NCBI RefSeq assembly: GCF_030398335.1
Contig: NZ_JAOAOP010000019.1
Coordinates: 1 to 59,057 of the forward strand
Direction of reading: 5' to 3'
DNA from: Aquibium sp. A9E412
GTDB lineage: Bacteria > Pseudomonadota > Alphaproteobacteria > Rhizobiales > Rhizobiaceae
DNA: 59,057 nt
The notes under the pieces are model-generated. The model did no database searches. It saw only the letters and a program-made list of their open reading frames with translations, and was not told the origin of the DNA. Shown here piece by piece: positions 34,160-43,155 of the stretch (the stretch's first letter is position 1; each line of letters begins with the position of its first letter). The position numbers and the translations under genes are program-made.

Positions 34160-35020
34160 ATGGCGGAAGCAGGCGACACGATCCTCGACCGGTTCGGCCG
34201 CTTCCTGGCGCGCCGGCTGCAGAGCGAATCCTCCGGCTACGAGCCCTACACCCCGTCCGACACCGAGACGCTGCACCGCACGCTGCAACCCGGCGACGTG
34301 CTCCTGGTCGAGGGCAACCAGCGCATCTCGGCCGCCATCAAGTATCTCACCCAGTCGACCTGGAGCCACTCCGCGCTCTATGTCGGCGATGCGCTGCCCG
34401 AGTCGCCGGACGGCGCGGAGCGGCCGCGCCTCGTCGAGGTCAATCTCGGCGAGGGCTGCGTCGCGGTGCCGCTGTCGAAATACGCCACCTACAACACCCG
34501 CATCTGCCGGCCGAGCGGGCTGACGCCGGACGACCGCAAGGCGGTGGTCGGCTTCATGGTCGAGCGGCTGGGGCTGCGCTACGACATGCGCAACATCTTC
34601 GACCTGCTGCGCTATTTCTTTCCGACGCCGCCGGTGCCGGTGCGCTGGCGCCGCCGCATGATCGCGCTCGGCTCGGGCGATCCGACGCGCGCCATCTGCT
34701 CCTCGCTGATCGCGCAGGCCTACCAGACGGTCGGCTATCCGATCCTGCCGGACCTGCGCAAGGTGCGCGGCCGGGCCTACGCCCGCTCGGCCTATTCGCG
34801 CCGCGAGATCCTGCACATCCGCCACCACTCGCTGTTCGTGCCGCGCGACTTCGACCTGTCGCCCTACTTCCTGATCGTCAAGCCGACGCTGGCCTTCGGC
34901 TTCGATTACAAGCGGCTGCGCTGGGCGCCGCAGGCGGGCGAGGGCGAAGGCGAGGCCGGCAGCGCGGCGCCGGCCGGCGCCGCGGCCTCCGGCGGGGTGG
35001 CGGAGACCGACCGGGGCTGA
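34160..35020 (+). CDS. YiiX/YebB-like papain-fold cysteine hydrolase
   Basis: A 286-residue protein of the permuted NlpC/P60 (YiiX) type. The catalytic His is His70 in STWSHSALYVG and the Cys is Cys180 in AICSSLIAQAY, in the circularly permuted order. LQPGDVLLVEGNQRISAAIK opens the domain. A hydrophobic or basic stretch near SPYFLIVKPTLAF lies toward the end, and the tail is Gly/Ala/Glu-rich. Substrates of this group may be peptides or lipids. The ATG at 34160 is chosen; a GTG at 34124 would add 12 residues. The gene follows the CHAD gene by 167 bases. Confidence 0.75.
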   Translation: MAEAGDTILDRFGRFLARRLQSESSGYEPYTPSDTETLHRTLQPGDVLLVEGNQRISAAIKYLTQSTWSHSALYVGDALPESPDGAERPRLVEVNLGEGCVAVPLSKYATYNTRICRPSGLTPDDRKAVVGFMVERLGLRYDMRNIFDLLRYFFPTPPVPVRWRRRMIALGSGDPTRAICSSLIAQAYQTVGYPILPDLRKVRGRAYARSAYSRREILHIRHHSLFVPRDFDLSPYFLIVKPTLAFGFDYKRLRWAPQAGEGEGEAGSAAPAGAAASGGVAETDRG

Positions 35021-35039
35021 GCCGGTCGGCGCCCCGGCT

Positions 35040-36761
35040 TCAGGCGGCGGCCGGCCGGTCCGCGCGCAGCGCCGCCAGCGCCGTCGCCACGTCGGGCGCG
35101 AACTGCACCTGCGGCGGGCGGGCGCCGTGGCTTTCCAGCATGTGGCGGATCTGCGGCGCCGCGCCGGCGACGACGAAGCGGATGCCGTGGCTTTCGGCGC
35201 GCGCCGCCGCTCCGGCGATGACGTTGGCGGCGGTGGAATCGAGCAGCGGCAGGTCGCCGCAGTCGAGCACGAAGCTGCGCCGCCGGTCGGCAATGCGGTC
35301 GAGCACCGAGCCGACGGTGGCGGCCGAGCCGAAGAAGAAGGCGCCGGAGATGCGGTAGACGACGATGTCGGGATCGCTGGCGCGGCCCGGATCGTAGGCC
35401 TCGCGGCCGGTCGCGGCGCTGCCGTCGGCGACGTCCTCGGCGACGCGCGGCACCACCGCTTCCACGCTGACGCTGCCGGCCATGCGGGCGATGAACAGCA
35501 CCGCGCCGATCGCCGAACCGACGACGATGCCCTCCATCAGGTCGCGGAAGACGACCAGCGCGAAGGTGACGATGAGCACCAGCGCATCGCCGCGCGAGCT
35601 CCGGGCGAGCGCCCAGAAGGCATGCTTCTCGACCATGTTCCAGGCGACGTAGACGAGCACGCCGGCGAGCGCGGCGAGCGGGATGTAGGCGGCCAGCGGC
35701 GCGGCGACCAGCATGAAGGCGAGCAGGAACAGCGCGTGCAGAATGCCGGCCACCGGGCCGTGCGCGCCGGCGCGCACATTGGTGGCGGTGCGCGCGATGG
35801 TGCCGGTCACGCAGATGCCGCCGAACAGCGCCGAGCCGATATTGGCCGCGCCCTGCGCGACGAGCTCGCAGTTGGAGCGGTGGCGCCGTCCGGTCATGCC
35901 GTCGGCGACGACGGCCGACAGCAGCGATTCGATCGCTCCCAGCAGCGCGAAGGCCGCCGCGTCGGGCAGGACGGCGAGCACCAGGGCGAGGTCGAACTCG
36001 GGCAGCGCCGGCGCCGGCAGCGCGCGCGGGATGCCGCCGAAGCGCGAGCCGATGGTCTCCACCGGCAGGCCGAGAAGCGCGGTGACGAGCGCCGCCGCGG
36101 CGACCGCGATCAGCAGCCCTGGCCAGGCCGGGCGCCAGCGCTTGAACCCCGCGATGACGGCGACGGTGAGCACGCCGAGCGCCAGCGCCGCCGGCGTCAC
36201 CGTGCCGGCGGCGGCCGCCAGCGCGGCGAGCTTCGGCGCCAGCGCCGCCGGCTCGTCGCCGCCGAGCGTCAGGCCGAAGAACGGCCGCACCTGGCTCGCC
36301 AGGATGATGACGGCGATGCCCGCGGTGAAGCCGACGGTCACCGGGTAGGGGATGTACTTCACATAGGTGCCGAGCCGCAGGAAGCCGGCCGCCATCAGGA
36401 ACAGGCCGGAGATCGCGGTCGCCAACAGCAGGCCCTCGATGCCGTGCCTGGCGACGGTCGCGGCGACCAGCACGATGAAGGCGCCGGCCGGGCCGCCGAT
36501 CTGGAAGCGGCTGCCGCCGAGGGCGGAGACCAGCGCGCCGCCGACGATGGCGGTGTAGAGGCCGTGCTCCGGCGGCACGCCCGACGCGATGGCGATCGCC
36601 ATCGACAGCGGCAGCGCGACGATGGCGACCGTCAGTCCGGCGAGCGCGTCGGCGCGCAGCGCGCCCGCGCCGTAGCCCTCGCGCAGCACGGTGACGAGCT
36701 TGGGCGTGTAGAGCTCCCGGAAGTTCGGCCCGGGTGCCGGCTGGCCGATCGCATCGGGCAT
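35040..36761 (-). CDS. SulP-family anion transporter with STAS domain
   Basis: A 573-residue transporter. The membrane part (about 30-420) has about 12 segments, with the family signature GLTVAIVALPLSMAIAIASG and GLYTAIVGGALVSALGGSRF. The C-terminal STAS domain (about 450-560) has RRSFVLDCGDLPLLDSTAANVI, where the Asp-Ser-Thr is the usual phosphorylatable site. Substrates range from sulfate to bicarbonate and dicarboxylates; no carbonic anhydrase or sulfate gene is adjacent to decide. It is divergent from the DUF900 hydrolase across 201 bases. Confidence 0.9.
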   Translation of the reverse strand: MPDAIGQPAPGPNFRELYTPKLVTVLREGYGAGALRADALAGLTVAIVALPLSMAIAIASGVPPEHGLYTAIVGGALVSALGGSRFQIGGPAGAFIVLVAATVARHGIEGLLLATAISGLFLMAAGFLRLGTYVKYIPYPVTVGFTAGIAVIILASQVRPFFGLTLGGDEPAALAPKLAALAAAAGTVTPAALALGVLTVAVIAGFKRWRPAWPGLLIAVAAAALVTALLGLPVETIGSRFGGIPRALPAPALPEFDLALVLAVLPDAAAFALLGAIESLLSAVVADGMTGRRHRSNCELVAQGAANIGSALFGGICVTGTIARTATNVRAGAHGPVAGILHALFLLAFMLVAAPLAAYIPLAALAGVLVYVAWNMVEKHAFWALARSSRGDALVLIVTFALVVFRDLMEGIVVGSAIGAVLFIARMAGSVSVEAVVPRVAEDVADGSAATGREAYDPGRASDPDIVVYRISGAFFFGSAATVGSVLDRIADRRRSFVLDCGDLPLLDSTAANVIAGAAARAESHGIRFVVAGAAPQIRHMLESHGARPPQVQFAPDVATALAALRADRPAAA

Positions 36762-36962
36762 GGCGGCGTCTCCCTGCTCGGGCCGCGCCGGTGGTCGCCG
36801 CCGCCCGCCCCGCTGCATAGCCGCTGCGCCGGCCGCGACCAAGGCCGGGCGATTGGTCCAGCGGCCGGGCGCGGTCGGCGCCGTCGTCTTGTGGCTGTCG
36901 TCGGCCATGCGGTAAGCTGGCCGCCGGGGGAAACGGACGGCCGCGGAAAGAGGAGCGGACAG

Positions 36963-38696
36963 GTGCTGCGCAGAGTGTTCACCCCGGTCGCCGGCCTGGC
37001 CCGCATCGTCGTCGCGGCGCTGGCCCTCGGCCTGGCGGCCGGCCCGGCCGCCGCCTTCGATCCCTTCCTCGACCTTGCCGTCGGCGAGGCGGTGGAGGTC
37101 GGCGACACCGACCGCGCCGTGCGCCTGCTCGAAGACGCCATAGCGGCGGCCGACGACCCCCGCGTCGTCGAGGATCTGCTGCGCCGGCTGGCCGAGCTGC
37201 ACGCGGCGGCCGGCGACGCGGCGGCGGCCGCCGCCGCCTGGCAGCGGCTTGCCGGCGCGCTCGCCGCGGCGGCGGGAGACGACGCGCCGGAGCGCGTGCC
37301 GGCGCTCGACCGCGCCGCGGCGCACTATCGGGCCGCCGGCATGGCCGATGCCGCGGTCGACGCGCTCGACGAGGCGCTGCGCGTGCTCGCGGTGGCCGGC
37401 CTCGCCGAGGCGCAGGGCGCCCCCTTCGTCGCCCGCCTCGAGGCGCTGGCGGAAGACCGCGCGGCGGCGGCCGCCGCGCTCGCCCGCCACGAAGAGCGGC
37501 TGGCCGAGACCGTGCGCATGTTCGCCGTCGATCCCGAGCAGGGCTATGCGACGGTCCGCATCTACTACGCGACCGACCGCCAGCGCTCCGGCAGCACGCT
37601 GCCCAACGAGTTCTACGGCGGCGAGCGCGGCATGCTGGAGATGGGCACCGCCGAGGTCTCGATCCCGCCGCGTCACCTGCCCGGCAAGATCGAGAAGCCG
37701 ACCATCTGGACCTTCGACTTCCGCGAGGACCCCGAGCGCCACGTCGTGCTGCAGAGCGTGACGCCCGATGCCGACGCGGCGGTGTTCGCCGCCATGCGCG
37801 CCCAGGTCGCCGAGACCGGCAACACCGAGGCCTTCGTCTTCGTGCACGGCTTCAACGTGCCGTTCCACGAGGCGGCCAAGCGCACCGCGCAGATGGCCTA
37901 CGACATGAATTTCGACGGCCTGCCGATCCTGTTCTCCTGGCCCTCGCGCGGCTCGATCCTGTCCTACATCGCCGACACGGCGGTGGTGAACCTGAGCGGC
38001 CGGCGCCTCACCGTCTTCCTCGAGGAGGTGGTGGCGCGCTCCGGCGCCGAGCGCATCCACCTGATCGCCCACTCGATGGGCAACCGCGCGCTGACCGACG
38101 CGCTCGAGCTCTACGCGCTGCGCCACGCCGGCGAGCCGCCCGCCTTCGACCAGGTGCTGTTCACCGCGCCCGACCTCGACGCCGGCCTGTTCGCGGCGAT
38201 GGTCGAGACGATGCGGCCGACGGCCCGCCGCATCACGCTCTACGCCTCGAACCGCGACTGGGCGCTCGCCGTGTCGCGCCGGCTGCACGGCGATTCGCCG
38301 CGTGCCGGCCAGGGCGGCGACGGCATCCTGCACCTGGCCGAGGTCGATTCCATCGACATGACCAGCATCGGCGAGGACATGCTGGCGCACAGCTACTACG
38401 CCAACAACCCCTCGGCGCTGACCGACATCCTGTCGCTGTTCTGGCGCGACGCGCCGCCCGACGACCGCTGCGGCATGACGCGGGCGCGCGGCGCCAACGG
38501 CAGCTACTGGCAGTACACGCCGGAGATGTGCGACAGCGACGCGCTGCTGTCAACGCTGTCCTACCTGCGGCGCGGCGAGGTGGCGACGTTCAACGAGGCG
38601 CGGCTGTTCATGAACCGCTTCATCATCCCCTCGACCATCGATCCGGGCGAGCGCTCGCGGCTGGAAGAGGCGCTGGTGCGGCTGTTCGGCGACTGA
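36963..38696 (+). CDS. Exported DUF900 alpha/beta hydrolase
   Basis: A 577-residue protein with a signal peptide (VFTPVAGLARIVVAALALGL to AAA-F), an Ala-rich helical, TPR-like region (about 35-180), then the DUF900 hydrolase domain. RIYYATDRQRSG opens the domain; EAFVFVHGFNVPFHEA holds the oxyanion loop, and the nucleophile Ser is in LIAHSMGNRAL. The GTG at 36963 is preceded by AGGAGC with about 7 bases spacing. The substrate is unknown. Long open frame upstream of the GTG is the antisense of the SulP gene and is not part of this protein. Confidence 0.85.
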   Translation: MLRRVFTPVAGLARIVVAALALGLAAGPAAAFDPFLDLAVGEAVEVGDTDRAVRLLEDAIAAADDPRVVEDLLRRLAELHAAAGDAAAAAAAWQRLAGALAAAAGDDAPERVPALDRAAAHYRAAGMADAAVDALDEALRVLAVAGLAEAQGAPFVARLEALAEDRAAAAAALARHEERLAETVRMFAVDPEQGYATVRIYYATDRQRSGSTLPNEFYGGERGMLEMGTAEVSIPPRHLPGKIEKPTIWTFDFREDPERHVVLQSVTPDADAAVFAAMRAQVAETGNTEAFVFVHGFNVPFHEAAKRTAQMAYDMNFDGLPILFSWPSRGSILSYIADTAVVNLSGRRLTVFLEEVVARSGAERIHLIAHSMGNRALTDALELYALRHAGEPPAFDQVLFTAPDLDAGLFAAMVETMRPTARRITLYASNRDWALAVSRRLHGDSPRAGQGGDGILHLAEVDSIDMTSIGEDMLAHSYYANNPSALTDILSLFWRDAPPDDRCGMTRARGANGSYWQYTPEMCDSDALLSTLSYLRRGEVATFNEARLFMNRFIIPSTIDPGERSRLEEALVRLFGD

Positions 38697-38722
38697 GGCC
38701 GGCGCCCGGCCGCCCCGGGTGG

Positions 38723-39073
38723 TCAGCGGTGCGACAGCACGTTGATCAGCCGGCCGGCCGGATCGCGCAGGAAGAAGCGGCGCACGCCCCACGGCTCGTC
38801 GGCCGGGCCGTAGACGATCGCGTGCCCGGCCGCCACGGCGCGCGCATGCAGCGCGTCGACGTCCTCGACCTCGATGGACAGATCGGGCACCGGCGTGCCG
38901 TTGCCGCCCTCGCTGGCGAAGCCGAGCTGCGCGCGGTGCGTGCCGCTGCCGGCGAGCGTCAGGATCCAGCCGTGATCCATCACCGTCTCCAGCGCAAACA
39001 GGTCGCGGTAGAAGGCGGCGAGCGCGGCCGGCTCGCCGGCCGGCAGATTGGCGACGATGCGTTTGACGGTCAT
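38723..39073 (-). CDS. VOC-family (glyoxalase-like) protein
   Basis: A 116-residue single-domain VOC protein: VKRIVANLPAGEPAALAAFY at the start, LSIEVEDVDALHARAVAAGH in the middle and RRFFLRDPAGRLINVLSH at the end. The ATG has GAGGAG about 10 bases upstream. It lies 14 bases downstream of the acetylpolyamine amidohydrolase-like gene and is probably co-transcribed with it. The substrate is unknown. Confidence 0.82.
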   Translation of the reverse strand: MTVKRIVANLPAGEPAALAAFYRDLFALETVMDHGWILTLAGSGTHRAQLGFASEGGNGTPVPDLSIEVEDVDALHARAVAAGHAIVYGPADEPWGVRRFFLRDPAGRLINVLSHR

Positions 39074-39087
39074 GACGGTCTCCTCGG

Positions 39088-40116
39088 TTACTCCTCGAAG
39101 CCGGCCAGCACGCCGACCGCGTTGACGCCGATCGCCTCCACCGCATAGCCGCCCTCCATGACGAACACGGTGGGCAGGCCGAGACGGGCGAGGCGGCGGC
39201 CGATGCGCGGGAAATGTGCGCTGTCGAGCCGGAAGCGGCTGATCGGGTCGCCGGCGAAGGTGTCGACGCCGAGCGAGACGACGAGCGCGTCGGGCCGGTG
39301 CCGCGCCACCTCGTCGCAGGCGGCGTCCAGGGCGTCGGCCCAGGCCTCCCAGCCGGTGCCGGCCGGCAGCGGCAGGTTGCGGGTGAAGCCGGCGCCGGCC
39401 CCCGTCCCGGTCTCGTCGGCATGGCCGAGAAAGAAGGGGAACTCGGTCTTCGGATCGCCGTGGATGCTGACGAAGACGACGTCGTCGCGGGCGTAGAAGA
39501 TGTCCTGCGTGCCGTTGCCGTGGTGGTAGTCGATGTCGAGCACGGCGACGCGCGCCGCGCCGCGCTCGCGCAGCCGCTCGGCGGCCAGCGCGGCGTTGTT
39601 GATGTAGCAGTAGCCGCCCATGAAGCGGGCGCCGGCGTGGTGGCCGGGCGGCCGGCCGAGCGCGAAGGCGGCGGGCGCGCCGTCCGCCACCAGATCGGCC
39701 GCCGTCAGCGCCACGTCGTGCGCGGCGCGGATCGCCGTCCACGTGCCGGCGACGAAGCTCGCCCCGCCGTCGAAGGAATGGAAGCCGAGCCGCGCGTCGA
39801 TGCGCTCGGGCTCGACGTCGCGCCGCAGGCCCGGCACCGGCCAGGCGAACGGCATCGCCGGCCCGTGGCGCCCCTCGGCCCGCCACAGCGCCCAGACCTG
39901 CGGCAGGAAGGCGAGATAGGCCGCGTCGTGCAGCTTGTGCGCGGTGGCGAGCGTCTGCGCGGCCGGCGGCACGACCGGCCCGAGGTCGACCTCGTCGATG
40001 CGCGCGCGGATGATCTCGGCGCGCTCGGGTTTCTCGAAGCCCGGCACGATGGCCCCGGCGACCAGCTCGCCATGCCCCGAATGGCCGCGATGGGCCTCGC
40101 TGTAGACGGTCTTCAC
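39088..40116 (-). CDS. Histone-deacetylase-fold amidohydrolase (acetylpolyamine amidohydrolase-like)
   Basis: A 342-residue zinc amidohydrolase of the arginase/deacetylase fold. RPPGHHAGARFMGGYCYINN carries the tandem catalytic histidines, VAVLDIDYHHGNGTQDIFY the zinc-binding Asp and His, and SLGVDTFAGDPIS the second metal-ligand Asp region. The length and the KTVYSEAHRGHSGHGEL start match bacterial acetylpolyamine amidohydrolases, which release acetate from acetylated polyamines. The GTG at 40116 gives this start; an upstream ATG at 40206 would add an unconserved basic tail. Confidence 0.85.
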   Translation of the reverse strand: MKTVYSEAHRGHSGHGELVAGAIVPGFEKPERAEIIRARIDEVDLGPVVPPAAQTLATAHKLHDAAYLAFLPQVWALWRAEGRHGPAMPFAWPVPGLRRDVEPERIDARLGFHSFDGGASFVAGTWTAIRAAHDVALTAADLVADGAPAAFALGRPPGHHAGARFMGGYCYINNAALAAERLRERGAARVAVLDIDYHHGNGTQDIFYARDDVVFVSIHGDPKTEFPFFLGHADETGTGAGAGFTRNLPLPAGTGWEAWADALDAACDEVARHRPDALVVSLGVDTFAGDPISRFRLDSAHFPRIGRRLARLGLPTVFVMEGGYAVEAIGVNAVGVLAGFEE

Positions 40117-40200
40117 GCCTGGCTGCCTCCGCTTGCGCCGGCCGCCGCCGGCTGCGCCCTTCCCAGAGCCGTGCCGCACGACAGCGGATCGCGGCCCGGG

Positions 40201-40250
40201 CTTCAACCCCGGTCTTCAACCCCCGGCCTTCAACCCCCGGCCTTCAACCC
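40201..40250 (+). repeat. Short tandem repeat, 13-14 bp units
   Basis: Three and a half units of CTTCAACCCCCGGC: one unit of 13 bases lacking a C and ending in T, two identical 14-base units, and a partial CTTCAACCC. It lies 85 bases upstream of the amidohydrolase start, in a 305-base gap (40117-40421) that otherwise holds only the csbD terminator. Confidence 0.8.
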
Positions 40251-40366
40251 AACGTCTCGTCGCGCTTGTGGACGGCGGCCGGTGTCCGCCTCGCCTTGGA
40301 CCGCTATAGCGCAAGCTGCCGCCGCGTGGCACCGTCCGCGGTCGCAAGTCTGCGGCGGCACCAAAG

Positions 40367-40398
40367 AAAAGGGCCCCGCGGTTCGTCCGCGGAGCCCC
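40367..40398 (-). terminator. Rho-independent terminator of csbD
   Basis: On the minus strand a GC-rich stem of about 12 pairs (GGGGCTCCGCGG with CCGCGGGGCCCT, two G-U pairs) closes a short ACGAA loop and runs into TTTTC. It begins 24 bases after the csbD stop. Confidence 0.8.
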
Positions 40399-40421
40399 GA
40401 TCCTGCCGGCTGGCCGCCGGG

Positions 40422-40619
40422 TCACATGCGCGACAGCCAGTCGTCGATCTCCCGGTCGGCCTCGTCCTGCGCCTTGCCGTAGCGCTCCTGGATGCGGCCG
40501 GCCAGCTCGCGCCGGTCGCCCTTCACCACGTCGAGATCGTCATTGGTGAGCTTGCCCCACTGCTGCTGGGCGCGGCCCTTGAATTGCTCCCAGTTGCCTT
40601 CGATCTGGTTCCAGTTCAT
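40422..40619 (-). CDS. CsbD family stress protein
   Basis: A 65-residue CsbD-like protein: MNWNQIEGNWEQFKGRAQQQ at the start, then WGKLTNDDLDVVKGDRRELAG and QERYGKAQDEADREIDDWL. These small, highly charged proteins are induced by general stress in many bacteria and have no known reaction. The ATG at 40619 gives the universal family start; the open frame extends 15 codons further upstream without support. It ends in a strong terminator. Confidence 0.92.
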   Translation of the reverse strand: MNWNQIEGNWEQFKGRAQQQWGKLTNDDLDVVKGDRRELAGRIQERYGKAQDEADREIDDWLSRM

Positions 40620-40774
40620 CGTCGTCCTCGCATCGTTCGGTTTGTCCGGTCTTGCTGGCGTCATCGCCCGCGCGGCGGGCGAGCCGCCGTCGCCGCAACA
40701 ACGCCGGCACGCCGCGGCCGGTTCCGCCGCGGCCGCGGCAACCCGCGGCAGGCCGCGGCAGGATGTCCGGCGGT

Positions 40775-40803
40775 TTGAACGGCCGCGCGCGCAGACCTAG
40801 ATT
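40775..40803 (+). promoter_or_regulatory. Promoter of the cytochrome P450 gene
   Basis: TTGAAC and TAGATT are 17 bases apart, ending 21 bases before the P450 ATG, with GAGGAG in between as ribosome binding site. The -10 hexamer equals that of the promoter at 7234-7262. Confidence 0.65.
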
Positions 40804-40824
40804 CGGCGCAATGCGAGGAGCTTC

Positions 40825-42201
40825 ATGGACACCACGCCCGCCCCCTTCGTGCCGCCGGCGCCCGAGCCGCGCACCAAGCCGCCGACGACGCTGCAGATGA
40901 TCCGCATCGTCTACCGCAATCCGCTCGAACTGTGGGGCGAGCCGTCGTTCAACGAGCCGGTGATCCACATCAAGACCGGCATCGGCGGGCCGCTGGCGAT
41001 CGTCAACGACCCGGCGCTGATCCGCCGCGTGCTGGTCGACAACGCGCAGAACTACAAGATGGCGCGGGTGCGCCAGAAGATCCTGCGGCCGATCCTGCGC
41101 GACGGGCTGCTGACGGCGGAAGGCCAGGTCTGGAAGCGCTCGCGCAAGGCGATGGCGCCGGTCTTCACGCCGCGCCACATCGCCGGCTTTGCCGGGCCGA
41201 TGCTCGCACGCGCCGAGGCCTTCGCCCGCCGCTACGAGATCGCGACGGAGCCGGTCGACGTCGCCCGCGACATGACGGTGCTGACCTACGAGATCCTCGC
41301 CGAGACGCTGTTTTCCGGCGAGGTGGCGGGCGAGGCCGACGGCTTCGCCAAACAGGTCGACCGGCTGTTCGAGACGATGGGCCGCGTCGATCCGCTCGAC
41401 CTGCTCGGCGCGCCCGACTGGCTGCCGCGCATCACCCGGCTGCTCGGCCGCAACTCGATGGCCTTCTTCCGCGGCATCGTCGCCGACACGATGGCGCAGC
41501 GCCGCGCGCGGCTCGAGCGCGAGGCCGACGCCGCGCCCGAGGACTTCCTCACCCTGCTGCTCAGGGCCGAGGGGCCGGACGGCCTCAGCCGGGCCGAGAT
41601 CGAGGACAACATCATCACCTTCATCGGCGCCGGGCACGAGACCACCGCCCGCGCGCTCGGCTGGACGCTCTACTGCCTGGCCGAGGCGCCGTGGGAGCGC
41701 GAGCCGATCGAGGCGGAGATCGACGCGGTGCTCGCGCGCGAGCCCGACCCGGTGAAGTGGCTCGACGCGATGCCGCTGACGCGCGCCGCCTTCGAGGAGG
41801 CGATGCGGCTTTATCCGCCGGCGCCGTCGATCAACCGCGAGGCGATCGCCGACGACCGCCTCGGCGACCTCGCCATCGCCCGCGGCACCCAGGTGCTGGT
41901 CATGCCGTGGACGGTGCACCGCCACAACGCGCTGTGGCAGAAGCCGCGCGCCTTCATGCCCGAGCGCTTCCACCCGCAGAACCGCGAGCGGCTCGACCGC
42001 TTCCAGTACCTGCCCTTCGGCGCCGGGCCGCGCGTGTGCATCGGCGCGACCTTCGCCATGCAGGAGGCGGTGATCGCGCTCGCCGTGCTTCTGTCGCGCT
42101 ACCGCTTCGACACGCTGCCGCAGACCCGGCCGTGGCCGGTGCAGAAGCTGACGACGCAGCCCGAGGGCGGCCTGCCCATGCGGGTGACCCCGCGGCGCTG
42201 A
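40825..42201 (+). CDS. Cytochrome P450
   Basis: A 458-residue heme monooxygenase. The heme-binding loop is FGAGPRVCIG with Cys405; the I-helix oxygen-activation motif is GAGHETTA; the K-helix ExxR is in FEEAMRLYPPAP. PERFHPQNRERLDRFQYLPF is the meander region. The overall form (long N-terminal part, HETTA) is nearer to class E/CYP4-like or CYP102-like bacterial P450s than to the short CYP101 group. No ferredoxin or reductase gene is adjacent, so its redox partner is elsewhere. It has a good promoter and GAGGAG ribosome binding site. Confidence 0.94.
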   Translation: MDTTPAPFVPPAPEPRTKPPTTLQMIRIVYRNPLELWGEPSFNEPVIHIKTGIGGPLAIVNDPALIRRVLVDNAQNYKMARVRQKILRPILRDGLLTAEGQVWKRSRKAMAPVFTPRHIAGFAGPMLARAEAFARRYEIATEPVDVARDMTVLTYEILAETLFSGEVAGEADGFAKQVDRLFETMGRVDPLDLLGAPDWLPRITRLLGRNSMAFFRGIVADTMAQRRARLEREADAAPEDFLTLLLRAEGPDGLSRAEIEDNIITFIGAGHETTARALGWTLYCLAEAPWEREPIEAEIDAVLAREPDPVKWLDAMPLTRAAFEEAMRLYPPAPSINREAIADDRLGDLAIARGTQVLVMPWTVHRHNALWQKPRAFMPERFHPQNRERLDRFQYLPFGAGPRVCIGATFAMQEAVIALAVLLSRYRFDTLPQTRPWPVQKLTTQPEGGLPMRVTPRR

Positions 42202-42245
42202 CGGCGCGCGCCGCCGGTGCCGTGCGGCGGCCGGCCGTTGCGTTC

Positions 42246-43070
42246 CTACACCAGCGCCATGACGCGCGTCGGTCCGCCGGTGCCGCCGCGCACCTTCGGC
42301 GCGCCGACGACGAGCGTGGCGCCGGTCGCCGGCAGTCGGTCGAGGCCGGCGACGCATTCCAGCCCCCAGCGGCCCGACGGCAGCCAGGCGTAGTGCACCG
42401 CAAAGTCGGGCGACGGCCCGTGGTCGAGCGACAGCGTGTCGACGGCGATGCCGCGCACGTCGGCCTCCTCCATCAGCATCTGCGCGGCCTCCAGGTGGAA
42501 GCCGGGGAAATGCATCGTCTGGCCGTCCTCGCCGACATTGCGGAAGCGCGCGCCGTCGACATGCGCGTCCCAGCCCGAAAGCATCGCCACGCAGGCCCCT
42601 TCGGGGATGTCGCCATTGGCTGAGATCCATGCCGCGAGATCGTCCGGCGTCACCTGCGCGTCGGCGTTCTCGGCCGCCCGGTCGCGGATGTCGACGATCG
42701 CGAGCGGGCAGATCAGCGCGCCGACCGGCAGCTCGGCGACCGAGGCGCCGTCGGCCGAGAAGTGCAGCGGCGCATCAATATGCGTCCCGGTGTGCTCGTT
42801 GATGCGCCACTCCTTCAGGTTGAAATTGTGCTCGGCGAAGGTGAACTTGTCCTCGACGAAGAGCTGCTGCTCGCCGAAAAAGGTGGGAAAGGCCTCGTGC
42901 AGCGTGTGCGTCAGGTCCTCCGCGCGGCGCGGCAGCGCCTGCTGGGCGAACAGCGGTGCCGGGGCGGCGACGGTGGCGGCGGCCGCGCCCGCCAGCGCGG
43001 CGCCGCGGAACACGTCGCGCCGGCTGAGCATGCGCGCCTTGACGCTTTCGGTGACGCAATGATGGCACAT
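42246..43070 (-). CDS. Tat-exported cyclase-family protein (kynurenine formamidase-like)
   Basis: A 274-residue protein. The N-terminus has a twin-arginine signal (SRRDVFRGAALAGAAAATVA, cleaved near LFAQQ). The mature part is a metal-dependent cyclase/formamidase fold: the signature HTGTHIDAPLHFSADG holds the metal ligands, and DTLSLDHGPSPDF follows. Family members hydrolyse N-formylkynurenine or related amides or esters; the substrate here is not known. An alternative start is the internal ATG directly before LSRRDVF. A periplasmic location is predicted. Confidence 0.85.
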   Translation of the reverse strand: MCHHCVTESVKARMLSRRDVFRGAALAGAAAATVAAPAPLFAQQALPRRAEDLTHTLHEAFPTFFGEQQLFVEDKFTFAEHNFNLKEWRINEHTGTHIDAPLHFSADGASVAELPVGALICPLAIVDIRDRAAENADAQVTPDDLAAWISANGDIPEGACVAMLSGWDAHVDGARFRNVGEDGQTMHFPGFHLEAAQMLMEEADVRGIAVDTLSLDHGPSPDFAVHYAWLPSGRWGLECVAGLDRLPATGATLVVGAPKVRGGTGGPTRVMALV

Positions 43071-43155
43071 GATGTCTCTCCCGCTGTGCAGGGTTGTGCC
43101 GCATCGCGGTCAGGATGGCCCACGCCGCCCTGCGACGCAAGGCCGCAGGGTCGGC

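Noticed and set aside
35127-36962. Very long open frame upstream of and in frame with the DUF900 hydrolase
   Set aside because: It is the antisense of the SulP transporter; stop codons are rare in this GC-rich DNA. The signal peptide and AGGAG place the real start at 36963.
39088-40116. Calling the amidohydrolase a histone deacetylase
   Set aside because: The fold is shared, but length, N-terminus and bacterial context fit acetylpolyamine amidohydrolases better; there are no histones to act on.
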